Assembly (NCBI GenBank): GCA_964035575.1
Contig: OZ037905.1
Span: 211,001-275,000 of the forward strand
Direction of reading: 5' to 3'
DNA length: 64,000 nt
Source of the DNA: Rhynchopus sp. YZ270_cl-10
Lineage: Eukaryota > Euglenozoa > Diplonemea > Diplonemida > Diplonemidae
Position 1 is the first letter of the stretch. The number at the start of each line of letters is the position of its first letter. Below the pieces are notes generated by a model. The model was not told the origin of the DNA, ran no database searches, and saw only the letters and a list, made by a program, of their open reading frames with translations. The position numbers and the translations under genes are program-made. Of the stretch, positions 53,329 through 64,000 are shown piece after piece.

Positions 53329-53731
53329 TGTTACACTTTGGGTTCTTTGGGGGTGGGGGAAAGGGGTGTCCTGTGTGAGGTGTTCAGAGGGAGTAACTCT
53401 TGTGCTGGGTTCAGGTAGGTGGGGAGGGCAGGAAGAAGAGGGGTGGGGTGGTGTTTGTGAAAGGAAACAAGATGTGTTGTCATTTGCAAAAACAAGAGAG
53501 ATAACTCCTCACCCAGTTAGAGGTCCTCCCACCTTCCCACACCATGACGGGTTGTTGTGCTTCGTGTGTGCAAAAGCCACAGAGGAACGGCGCGGTCTCC
53601 ATTGCCAACCCACTCCCGCAACGAGAGAAATGTGCATCTTTCTTCACGTATCTTCCTGCGTGGAGTTACCCAGGCAAGGTGCAGGAAAGGGAAGCAAAGT
53701 TAGATCGCACCTTTCCGTTGTGGAAATGGGT

Positions 53732-54820
53732 TCAAGACAGGTGTGAGATGTCAACAATCTCAACACCCTCATCCATACCGTACAACACCACACCACCACA
53801 GCTGCTAATCGCAACACCGAAAGAATAGTCGTCCTCAAAATCACGACGCAACAGTTGCTTCCCTGTTGAGATGGACCACACACACAACCCAGTGCAAGAG
53901 TAGACAGCAACAACGTCGTTCGACACAGCAACATCAGTCCATCCCTTTTCTGAGTCGTCTTCAAATACACATTCACCTGTTTCGATGTTCCAGACACGCA
54001 CAGATTTGTTGCAACACGATGCTATGAAACGCTGGTTTGGTGACAGTGTCACACATAAAACATCCAATAGTCATGTCAGAACAAGCACCTCCACCCCTGT
54101 CGTGTAGTCCCAGATGGTCACATCTTTGCTGTTGTCGCCAAACATCGCCACCTTGTCGCCTGTCACAACCATCATGAACCCGCACTTCACAATGTGCCCC
54201 CATTCATGCACAACAACGCCTGTTGCAATGTCCCACACCTGCAAACCCTTACTGCAGCACGACAACAGCTTTGCCCCGCATGGTGACCATGCCGTGGTCT
54301 TCCTCTCATCACCTTCATCTCCAAAGGAGTGCTTCAATGCACCTGTCTTCACGTCGCGAACTTCAGGACACTCCGTGTCCCTGTTGACACATGAGATCCA
54401 CTCACTGCAAGGTGAGAATGCTGGGTTGGAAGAGTAGTTGCAAAGAAAGGTGTGGCACAGACGCTCGTGTGTTTCTGTGTCGAAGATGGACACCACATCC
54501 TCGCGATCCATGACTGCAAGGTACCTGTCACACGGGGAGAGTGTGAGCGAGTACGTCTTCTCCAAACCTTGTATCACCCCAGGAGTGATGTTGGCACCAG
54601 TGCAGTACAGCTCAACGGCACATCCCTCATCCATCTCCGTGTCGCAGATGCGCAAGTCGTCGTTGCCGATGTCGCCACCGCCTCTCATCCGCACACCAAC
54701 ATGTCGAGCACGTGGCACGCCAAGCTCCGCAACAAGCTTCCCCTTCACCTGTGCAAGGGTGGCGCTCCTGTCCACTTCTATCACACAGCTTGCAGACTCG
54801 AAGTGTCCTGTGATGTCCAT
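53732..54820 (-). pseudogene. UBL-WD40 family, copy 12, one premature stop
   Basis: Full length from the ATG at 54820. At 54071-54073 TGA replaces the TGC (Cys) of the conserved VLTCP at the end of blade 4, and the next codon is also changed. The frame then continues without damage to VEIVDISHLS. Blades 6 and 7 (KQLLRRDFEDDYSFG) are almost those of copy 6. It may be a silent copy. Confidence 0.8.
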
Positions 54821-55132
54821 GTTCAGGGGGAGTAACTTTGTTCTGTGGGGACAGGTGTGGTTGTTGTAGTGTGGATGGTGATGTGCATTCGCTGAATCAC
54901 TGCGACATCAAAGAACGCATCATGACTCAGCAGAGGAGCGGAAGATGAGACAGGGAAATGGGTCTTTATTGTTTGTGTATGAGAGATCATCCATTCTGCT
55001 CCGTACGACTCTTTGCCTAAGCAGGTTGGCACATTCGTTAGCAACGGGGGTGGGTCAGGGGTGGTCTCCTTTTCAAGCTAGAGTTGTGTTGTGAAACAAA
55101 AACGGAAAACACAGGAGTAATGTGAAAAGCGC

Positions 55133-56233
55133 TCAGGAGAAGTCTGGGATTTCAACAATCTCGACACCCTCATCCCTGCCGTACATCACCACACCACCAC
55201 AACTGCTGATTGCAAGACCGCAGCTATCACCTGGACTACTAAGTTCACGATGCAGGAGTTGCTTCCCTGTTGAGATGGACCATAGTGTCAGTATTTTACA
55301 GGAGTAGGCAGCAACAATGTCGTTTGACATGGCAATATCAATCCAAGACTGGGCATGTGAGACGTCTCTAAACACACGCTCGCCTGTTTCGATGTTCCAG
55401 ACGAATAAACTTCCGTTGACACATGCTGCAATGAAACACCGGTTTGGTGACAGGACCATGTAATCAACGTAAAAAGGGCATGTAAGAACACGCACCTTCA
55501 CCCCTGTCGTGTAGTCCCAGATGGTGATGCATTTGCTGCTGTTGCCAAACATCGCCACCCTGCCGCCTACCACAAGCATCATGAACTCGCACTCTACCAT
55601 GTGGTCCCAAACGTGCACAACTACGCCTGTTGCAATGTCCCACACCTGCAAACCGGTCTCTTGAGACCAAGATAAAAGCTTCGTTCCACATGGTGACCAT
55701 GCGGTGGTGTGTGTCTCTTCTCCCGCAATACGTACAGTGTCAAAGGAGTGCTGCATGAAACCTGTCTCCGCAAGACGAACTTCAGCACACTGTGTGTTCC
55801 CGTTGACACACGAGATCCACTCACCGCACGGCGAGAATGCTGGGCATGACGCATCACTAGAAACGAAGTGGTACAGACACTCATGTGACGCTGTGTCGAA
55901 GACGGACACAGCAGCAGCGTCCCATATTGCAAGGTACCGATCGCACGGGGAGAGTACAATGACAAAGGGGTGTTCCGCATGTGGTATCACCCCAGTATTG
56001 ATGTTGGCACCAGTGTAGTACAGCTCAACGGCACATCCCTCATCCATCTCCGTGTCGCAGATGCGCAAGTCGTCGTTGCCGATGTCGCCACCGCCTCTCA
56101 TCCGCACACCAACATGCCAGGCACGTGGCACGCCAAGCTCCGCAACAAGCTTCCCCTTCACCTGTGCAAGGGTGGCGCTCCCGTCCACTTCTATCACACA
56201 GCTTGCAGACTCGAAGTGTCCTGTGATGTCCAT
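55133..56233 (-). CDS. UBL-WD40 family protein, copy 13 (divergent propeller)
   Basis: An intact 366-residue copy from the ATG at 56233. The UBL domain is as in all other copies except one change (RAWH for RARH) and a Tyr (LYYTGANINTG). The propeller differs far more than in any other copy, also in framework positions: AETGFMQHSF for VKTGALKHSF, VRIAGEETHTTAW before blade 3, VVGGRVAMFG, VLSPNRCFIAA, RDVSHAQSWIDIAMSND, and the end EIVEIPDFS. Its 5' neighbour spacer is standard, but its 3' flank (54821-55132) is not family-like. Confidence 0.85.
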   Translation of the reverse strand: MDITGHFESASCVIEVDGSATLAQVKGKLVAELGVPRAWHVGVRMRGGGDIGNDDLRICDTEMDEGCAVELYYTGANINTGVIPHAEHPFVIVLSPCDRYLAIWDAAAVSVFDTASHECLYHFVSSDASCPAFSPCGEWISCVNGNTQCAEVRLAETGFMQHSFDTVRIAGEETHTTAWSPCGTKLLSWSQETGLQVWDIATGVVVHVWDHMVECEFMMLVVGGRVAMFGNSSKCITIWDYTTGVKVRVLTCPFYVDYMVLSPNRCFIAACVNGSLFVWNIETGERVFRDVSHAQSWIDIAMSNDIVAAYSCKILTLWSISTGKQLLHRELSSPGDSCGLAISSCGGVVMYGRDEGVEIVEIPDFS

Positions 56234-56579
56234 GTTCAGGGGGTGTAACTCTGTTCTGTGGGGACAGGTGTGTGGGGAGGGCAGGAAGAAAAGGGGTGGG
56301 GTGGTGTTTGTGAAGGAAACGGGATGTGACGTCATTTGCAAAAACAAGAGAGATAACTCCTCACCCAGTTAGAGGTCCTCCCACCTTCCCACACCATGAC
56401 GGGTAGTTGTGCTTCGTGTGCAAAAGCCACTGTGGAACGGCGCGGCCTCCATTGCCAACCCACTTCCACAACGAGAATTGTGCATCTCTCTGAACGTATC
56501 TTCCTGTGTGGAGTTACCCAGGCAAGGTGCAGGAAAGGGAAGCAAAGTTAGATGGCACCTTTCCGTTCTGGAAATGGGT

Positions 56580-57668
56580 TCAAGACAGGTGTGAGATGTC
56601 AACAATCTCAACACCTTTATCCCTGCCGTACATCACCACACCACCACAGCTGCTGATTGCAACACCGAAAGAATCGTTGTCCTCAAAATCACAACGTAAC
56701 AGTTGCTTCCCTGTTGATATGGACCACACATACAAGGCCACAGAAGAGAAGACAGCAACAACGTCGTTGGACAGAGCAACATCAAAACAGCTGTTTCCTG
56801 AGAAATCTTCAAATACACATTCACCTGTTTCGATGTTCCAGACACGCGCGCCGTTGGAGCAAGACGCTGCAATGAAACGTTGGTCTGGTGACAGTGTCAC
56901 ATATATAACATTCAAAGGGCATGTCAGAACAAGCACCTCCACCCCTGTCGTGTAGTCCCAGATGGTCACATTCTTGCTGTTGTCGCCAAACATCGCCACC
57001 CTGTCGCCTGTCACAACCATCATGAACCCGCACTTCACAATGTGCCCCCATTCATGCACAAGAACGCCTGTTGCAATGTCCCACACCTGCAAACCCTTGT
57101 GCTTGCAGTACGACACAAGCTTTGTTCCACAGGGTGACCATGCTGTGGTCTTCCTGTTTTTACCTTCATCTCCAAAGGAGTGCTTCAATGCACCTGTCTT
57201 CACGTCATGAACTTCAGCACAGTGCGTGTTCTTGTTGATACATGAGATCCACTCACCGCAAGGTGAGAAGGCTGGGTCGGAATTGTAGTTGCAAAGAAAG
57301 GTGCACAGATGCTTGTGTGTTTCTGTATTGCAGATGGACACACCATTCTCGCGATCCATGACTGCAAGGTACCTGTCACACGGGGAGAGTGTGAGTGAGA
57401 ATGTGCCATTCGAACGTGGCATCACCCCAGTATTGATGTTGGCACCAGTGCAGTACAGCTCAACGGCACATCCCTCATCCATCTCCGTGTCGCAGATGCG
57501 CAAGTCGTCGTTGCCGATGTCGCCACCGCCTCTCATCCGCACACCAACATGCCGAGCACGTGGCACGCCAAACTCCGCAACAAGCTTCCCCTTCACCTGT
57601 GCAAGGGTGGCGCTCCCGTCCACTTCTATCACACAGCTTGCAGACTCGAAGTGTCCTGTGATGTCCAT
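56580..57668 (-). CDS. UBL-WD40 family protein, copy 14
   Basis: An intact 362-residue copy from the ATG at 57668. It belongs to the NINTGV group (with copies 5 and 13). Blade 1 reads MDRENGVSICNTETH, with Cys where the others have Phe-Asp. AEFGVP replaces AELGVP in the UBL helix end. Blade 5 reads SCSNGARVWN and the blade 5-6 loop SGNSCFD, similar to copy 2 in lacking the usual Trp. Confidence 0.87.
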   Translation of the reverse strand: MDITGHFESASCVIEVDGSATLAQVKGKLVAEFGVPRARHVGVRMRGGGDIGNDDLRICDTEMDEGCAVELYCTGANINTGVMPRSNGTFSLTLSPCDRYLAVMDRENGVSICNTETHKHLCTFLCNYNSDPAFSPCGEWISCINKNTHCAEVHDVKTGALKHSFGDEGKNRKTTAWSPCGTKLVSYCKHKGLQVWDIATGVLVHEWGHIVKCGFMMVVTGDRVAMFGDNSKNVTIWDYTTGVEVLVLTCPLNVIYVTLSPDQRFIAASCSNGARVWNIETGECVFEDFSGNSCFDVALSNDVVAVFSSVALYVWSISTGKQLLRCDFEDNDSFGVAISSCGGVVMYGRDKGVEIVDISHLS

Positions 57669-58017
57669 GTTCAGGGGGTGTAACTCTGTTCTGTGGGGAC
57701 AGGTGTGTGGGGAGGGCAGGAAGAAGAGGGGTGGGGTGGTGTTTGTGAAGGAAACGGGATGTGACGTCATTTGCAAAAACAAGAGAGATAACTCCTCACC
57801 CAGTTAGAGGTCCTCCCACCTTCCCACACCATGACGGGTAGTTGTGCTTCGTGTGTGCAAAAGCCACAGAGGAACGGCGCGGTCTCCATTGCCAACCCAC
57901 TCCCACAACGAGAGATGTGTGCATCTATCTTCGCGTATCTTCCTGCGTGGAGTTACCCAGGCAAGGTGCAGGAAAGGGAAGCAAAGTTAGATGGCACCTT
58001 TCCGTTGTGGAATGGGT

Positions 58018-59094
58018 TCAAGACAGGTGTGAGATGTCAACAATCTCAACACACTTATCCCTGCCGTACATCACCACACCACCACAGCTGCTGATCGCAG
58101 GACCGCAAGAATTGCTGCTATCAAAGTCGCGTAATATCAGTTGTTTCCCTGTTGAGATGGACCACACACACAATGTAGCGGGAGAGTAGACAGCAACAAC
58201 GTCGTTGGACACAGCAACGTGACTCCAGTAGCTTCCAGAGACGTCATCAAATACACATTCACCTGTTTCGATGTTCCAGACACGCACACATTTCTTGCAA
58301 CACGCTGCAATGAAACACTGGTTTGGTGACAGCGCAACAAACTCAACATCAAAAGGGCATGTCAGAACAAGCACCTCCACCCCTGTCGTGTAGTCCCAGA
58401 TGGTGACATCTTTGCGGCCAAACATCGCCACCCTGTTGCCTGTCACAACCATCACATCCCAGCACTCCACAATGTGGTCCCATTCATGCACAACAACGCC
58501 TGTTGCAATGTCCCACACCTGCAAACCCTTCCTGCACCACGACAACAGCTTTGTTCCACAGGGTGACCATGCCGTGGTCTTCCTGTTTTTACCTTCATCT
58601 CCAAAGGAGTGCTTCAATGCACCTGTCTTCACGTCATGAACTTCAGCACACTGAGTATTCTTGTTGACACATGAGATCAACTCACCGCATGGTGAAAATA
58701 CGGGGTTCACAGAATACTTGGAAGGGAAGCTGCACAGACGCTCATGTGTTTCCGTGTCGAAGATGGCCGTATCCTCCTCACGTACCACTGCAAGGTACCT
58801 GTCACACGGGGAGAGTGTGAGGGAGAAGGTGTCATGCGAACTTTGTATCACCCCAGGAGTGATGTTGGCACCAGTGCAGTACAGCTCAACGGCACATCCC
58901 TCATCCATCTCCGTGTCGCAGATGCGCAAGTCGTCGTTGCCGATGTCGCCACCGCCTCTCATCCGCACACCAACATGCCGAGCACGTGGCACGCCAAGCT
59001 CCGCAACAAGCTTCCCCTTCACCTGTGCAAGGGTGGCGCTCCCGTCCACTTCTATCACACAGCTTGCAGACTCGAAGTGTCCTGTGATGTCCAT
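58018..59094 (-). CDS. UBL-WD40 family protein, copy 15
   Basis: An intact 358-residue copy, the shortest, from the ATG at 59094. The blade 4 b-c loop is only GRK (MFGRKDVTIWD). Blade 7 begins FDSSNSCGPAISS with a Pro where others have Leu or Val. The 5' flank keeps only about 20 bp of family sequence (to about 59115), so it is the upstream edge of cluster 4 and its expression signal may differ. Confidence 0.87.
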   Translation of the reverse strand: MDITGHFESASCVIEVDGSATLAQVKGKLVAELGVPRARHVGVRMRGGGDIGNDDLRICDTEMDEGCAVELYCTGANITPGVIQSSHDTFSLTLSPCDRYLAVVREEDTAIFDTETHERLCSFPSKYSVNPVFSPCGELISCVNKNTQCAEVHDVKTGALKHSFGDEGKNRKTTAWSPCGTKLLSWCRKGLQVWDIATGVVVHEWDHIVECWDVMVVTGNRVAMFGRKDVTIWDYTTGVEVLVLTCPFDVEFVALSPNQCFIAACCKKCVRVWNIETGECVFDDVSGSYWSHVAVSNDVVAVYSPATLCVWSISTGKQLILRDFDSSNSCGPAISSCGGVVMYGRDKCVEIVDISHLS

Positions 59095-59960
<866 letters not shown>

Positions 59961-60256
59961 CAGATAGACGGAAACCGGGTGCTGGTCGCAAGAGGAAGGT
60001 GGAAGATGAGAGTGAGCCTGTGCACGATATTTCGAAGCGTCTCCGCAGTGCAGCAGTTGACTTCTTTGCGATCCAGAGCGACGACGAGGACGAGGACGAG
60101 GAGGATGAGGAGGACGAAGAAGACGAGGAGGGGAAGGGGGAGGGTGAAAAGGGCGAAAAAGACGAGGAGGGGGAGGAGGGGGAGGAGGGGGAGGAGGGGG
60201 AGGAGGGTGAAGAGGAAGAAGAAGAGGAGGAGGAGGAGGAAAGCGAAGAAGAGTAG
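59961..60256 (+). CDS. Orphan terminal exon of an acidic nuclear protein
   Basis: The plus strand has a good 3' splice site (CATTTTTTATGCCGCAG) followed by an open frame to a TAG at 60254-60256. It encodes DRRKPGAGRKRKVEDESEP, HDISKRLRSAAVDFFAIQ and then about 55 residues that are almost all Glu, Asp and Gly. The bipartite basic patch resembles a nuclear localisation signal, and Asp/Glu tails are common in histone and nucleolar chaperones. There is no ATG in this frame and no upstream exon I can find before the hexamer array, so it may be a gene whose 5' part lies in the repeat-rich spacer, or a broken remnant. Confidence 0.4.
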
Positions 60257-63200
60257 ATGACGTAGTGTGAATCGAGTGGAGTTTAGGGAGCGTACTTTGT
60301 GATTGTGATTAGGCTTACTTTTACGTTCCCTAGTAAACTTGTTTAAGCAGCTCTGCTGCGTCTTGGGGGTCTCTCGATTATATATTTTTAGGCTTCGCGT
60401 CCTGCATATTTATTGTCCACTTGCATCTGCAAGGTTGGAAGAGGGTAACAGGGGAAACTCATTAAAAATCATTCACTCACTCATCAGGATTTTTTGTGTT
60501 TCCCCGGTCTCACCCTCCGTACGTTAACTTCGCATAGTGTTTTGCCAAAAATTAAAAGAATGGGGCGGTAGGGTTTTTTATTCGGATTTGCGTTTTTGCT
60601 TTTTGCTCTTATATATATCGAGAGACCCCTTTTGATTGTGTTACCACCCCCTCCACCCCTTGACCCACCCCCAATCATTCCTCCCTCAGGTGCGAATCAG
60701 CATCTCCTTTAGTATCTGTTATCATTTGCCCCTCCCGCGACCCTTTCATTTTTCAGTCCCCACCTCATTCCTCATTGTCTCCTCCTTCCCCCCTGTGGCC
60801 GAATAACTGGCCATTTCCCAAGGTTACCGCATCATGGAAACAAGGAGATCCAAAAAAATCCTGTTCGAGCACTTTTGACCCTCTCCAGAGGGTGCATAGT
60901 GCATACACCCCCTTCTTAGCAACTGTAAATAACCGACTCCCGACTCCCGACTCCCGGACCCCCAGACCTTATTTACACCCTTGCCCCCCCCAGTACACAG
61001 GGAAAAGAGAAGGTGACAAAAAAGATTCATTTTTTAATTATTTTGAGACGGTGGGAAAAATGAAATAACGGGGAACATTGAGAATGACACGAGGCTTTCA
61101 CAGAGAGAGTCAGCGTTAACTACTTTGTTAGTCAACGGTGTCCGAGGAGCTATCAGGGGACAATAAAGGGCTAGATGCGTTGCCATCAGCATACAAGAGA
61201 ATGGCCCAAAATAGTACAAAAAAAAATACGCTATATAATTATCAGCCTCACATCAGTCACTTTGCAAAAAAAGGGTGATAATCGATCGCTTGAAGAGTGG
61301 CAGGAATCATGCAATAAATGGTCAAAAATATGCAACAATGGTTGTGTACCCATATCTTGAAAGGGAGAGTTCCCCCAGAGTGGGAATGATTGACTGACAC
61401 TCACCCCCCTGCTAATTTAGATACCCCCTCTGTATTGCAGGTCAGTATTGCATCCGTGAAGAAAAAATAAAAAGGTTGACTTTTTGAAAGTAGAGAACTA
61501 TAAGATGAACCTACGCCTCTCTGTGCTTTGGTACACCTCGAGAGAAGTTGCCTCACCTTCCATCGGAGGACCCAAGGGTACTGGGTGCCGGGTTTTGAAA
61601 TACAAAGCCTTCTACTGGGGGACGTAGATTTTTGTGCCTTTTGATGGATCGTTAAATGGTGTGGGGTGTTCGAGTAGAGTAGACGGCGCTTTGAGGTTAG
61701 CATGTGACCATGGTTCCGTGGCTCGGTCTTGAAAAACACCCCCAATAAAAAACAGCCGAGATCGAGGGGAAAAATGGGTGAAAGTTTGCGGATTACGAAG
61801 ACGGGGGGGGAGGGGGGTTTTTTTTTCTCTCTCTCCTCTTGACCAGCATTCTCGTGTACAACGGGTAGTAGCATTTCGTGAGGCGCTGAGCATTGGTTAG
61901 GCTCTGGGGGCAGGAGTCATGGTGCACTTTCATTTATATTCTGATAAAATAATAAAACCCACCTTCTTGAAACTATTCTACCGACGTGGTTTTCATTGTA
62001 CGGATCCCCAAGTGATGCTGCACGCCAAAAAAAAATATTACGACACCGGAATTTTGCCAGATTTCTCAGAAATTCGAGTAAAAAAATACTCCCCGTGCGG
62101 CTTAAACAAGAAACCGTGGATTTTACAGGTGGATTTTATGAAAAATCTGGTCTTGCTTTTACGAGAAGAAAAAAACAAAATGAAACTTGAAATACAAAAG
62201 CCCTCTCATGGCAGTGTACCAACAATAGAATACGAAAGCTGAAGAGAACATCTGCCGCGATGCATCTAACACAGAAACCTTAGAATATTACAAAATAAAA
62301 ATAAAAAATGGGGGAGAAAAAACAGAGCTTGGGGAAAATGAGGGGGGGGAGTTGCGTGTGTGTGTGGGTCAAAGGAAGGAAAGTTTTCACATTGGCTTTT
62401 AATTTTTAATGTCAAATTTGTTTTTTCTGTCCAGGGCGTTCGCTATCGCCATCGTTTTTTCCTGATCGTGGCGAAATGCCAAAAAATCCGAAATTTTTGC
62501 TTTTTTACTAGTGCTTAAAATAGGTCAAAAAAAAATTTTCCCGCCGGAGAGAAGCTAGTTCGTGGGGGGTGAATCCCTGGTACTGAGTGGTCAAAAAAAA
62601 TTGCGATTTGCGCGTGATCCCTTCCCCAGCACAAGTGCTATTACAGCTGAACTTTCCTGATACTAAAACCAGCAAAACAATGGAGAATTTCATCAATCCC
62701 CCCCTCACTGAGGGTCTCTTTGTGCTGTTTAATCAAACAGATGCACAAGAGAGAGGCATCTGTCATATGAGACTTCATCCTTAGTTTGATTATTTTCAAT
62801 AAACTAAAACGTCTCTCTGCCGTTGAAGATAGAGTTGACACGAGCAGTGACACCTTCTATAACAGGGGGTACGGGGCACCTTCAGCAGACTGCAGGATTG
62901 AGGAGCGGGAGTGCTGGGGAAACTTCCTCTCACGGCAGGCGGGTTTGCGGATGATTTTGAGTACAGTGGACACCCCTCTGCGACCCCCCCTCCGGGGGGG
63001 TCTACAGGGTGGTGGGGAGAAATCTCTCTCTCTCTTTTTTTTTTTTTTTCCCCCTTTTTTTTTTTTTTATTTATTTGAAAACTTGGTTGTATTAGTGTAG
63101 CCACCCTAGAGTGTGCTCCACTATATTTATTTATTTATACAGGGTTTCGCCCCGGTGGGGCGAAGCCCTGGGGCGAAATAAAATGTCATTTTTTCAGGAA

Positions 63201-64000
63201 AAGATTTTTTTAACGAAAAAAAATATTTTTCGCCCCGGGGCGAACGCCCTGTTTCTGTCCTAAAAAAAAACCGCTAGCTTTTTTTTGGTGGGAGTTGACA
63301 AAAAAAGACGACAGCGTTTACAAAATGTTTTGTGACAGAAAAAAAAAAATGACAAAAAATACACAATGCAGAGACCGAACACACCCCCCACCCCCGTCAC
63401 ATTCACAAGGCTGTACCTTGCGGATTCTAAAGTGAAGAAATCGTAGCGCAGACTGATGGAGGGGGAATTGTTTTGCTTATTTGCAGACCTCAAGGAAGCT
63501 TGAGGATGCACGATAACAAAAAAAAAATTTAGAGAAAAAAACGATAATATGATAAAAGGGAAAAGGGGGTTTTTTAGTTCGTGTTTATTTGTTTTTATTG
63601 TCGTTGTACTTTCAGGGCATCAGATAGGAGGTTTTTTCTTTTCGCGTGGTGGATTTTATCATGTATACCATCTGTGCAATGAAATGATTTGTTAAACATT
63701 TTTTTGTGTTGCAGATTCGGTGCAATACGGGAAGAAAATAAGTATGGACAAGATGATATTTTTTTCTACAGGATGGATCTTGTACAACGTTGGTCTTCTC
63801 GTCTTTTTGTATATTTTTTTTTTGTCTGTTTTGTTTGTTTCGTTATGGGGGTTGATAAGAATTTATGAGATGGAACCTAAGCTAAGATCTCTGTGCTTAG
63901 TCACCTAACAGTAAAATGTTATAAGAGTGCAAAAAAAAAAAAAAAAACACTCAAATATCGAAGAAAAAACGCTTTTGTGCGCACATCGAAAAAAAAAGAA
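60257..64000. other. 3.7-kb gene-free region at the window end
   Basis: No supportable gene. It holds CCGACTC repeats at 60933-60955 with an inverted GTAAATAA block beside them, hairpin repeats at 61496 and 63861, GAAATACAAA blocks at 61592 and 62184, a CCTAGAGTGTGCTCC block at 63075-63125, and a GC-rich foldback at 63139-63252. The rest is A/T-run-rich. Confidence 0.6.
63139..63252. repeat. GC-rich foldback repeat
   Basis: ACAGGGTTTCGCCCCGG at the left and the complement of ACAGGGCGTTCGCCCCGG at the right, around an AT-rich centre, with inner CGCCCCGGTGGGGCG. It looks like a MITE, but no target duplication is clear. Confidence 0.5.

Noticed and set aside
61919-62242. A 107-codon plus-strand open frame
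   Set aside because: AT-rich, no domain, and it runs through a GAAATACAAA dispersed repeat block.

Overview
This is a nuclear window from a unicellular eukaryote. It has spliceosomal introns (donors mostly GTATG, acceptors YAG), no bacterial gene layout, and many homopolymer-rich spacers full of small repeats. Two features point towards Euglenozoa, perhaps a diplonemid, but as inference only. Essentially every host gene lies on the minus strand. A pyrimidine-rich tract ending in AG sits 4 to about 60 nt upstream of most start codons, as expected for spliced-leader trans-splicing of polycistronic RNA. No species can be named from the sequence.

The window is dominated by one gene family: 15 copies on the minus strand in four clusters (about 2957-8423, 15645-24804, 28146-32340 and 53415-59115). 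Each intact copy encodes a 358-366 aa protein with an almost invariant N-terminal ubiquitin-like domain of about 82 residues, followed by a seven-bladed WD40-type propeller. Copies differ mainly in short loops that recur at the same two places in every blade (the d-a and b-c loops, one face of the propeller). The opposite face and the ubiquitin-like domain stay constant. Ten copies look intact, two have one premature stop, one has a 1-nt frameshift, one carries a 137-bp internal inversion, and one is a 5'-truncated tail joined to a RING-finger gene.

Between the clusters are ordinary single-copy genes: a three-exon gene of unknown function (1-2523, runs off the window), a RING/double RanBP2-zinc-finger gene (8313-9323), an L-type lectin of the ERGIC-53/VIP36 type (9712-10982), a possible PH-like protein (11181-11999), an IQ-repeat plus SPRY protein (12247-15300), a STE/MAP3K-like kinase (36105-37430), a RanBP2-zinc-finger plus galactose-binding-like protein (44176-46296), a small ATP-dependent DNA ligase with four exons (48156-49681), and a kelch/F-box/WD40 protein (50923-53328). 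An acidic orphan exon lies on the plus strand at about 59961-60256.

The spacers hold many small mobile elements, several proven by paralogous empty sites within the window: an 1819-bp TIR element (19915-21733, TTGATC target duplication), an 841-bp TIR element carrying a two-exon gene (24805-25645) and a 2277-bp TIR element (25852-28128, TA duplication). There is also a 429-bp element made of AAGTACTTG palindromes with an 8-bp duplication, two 99-bp TA-flanked MITEs, and a SINE-like insertion with a 25-bp target duplication. Two arrays of the heptamer TACACAG, each 43 units, lie inside two different TIR elements. The stretches 32.2-35.3, 37.4-44.2 and 60.3-64 kb hold no recognisable gene.
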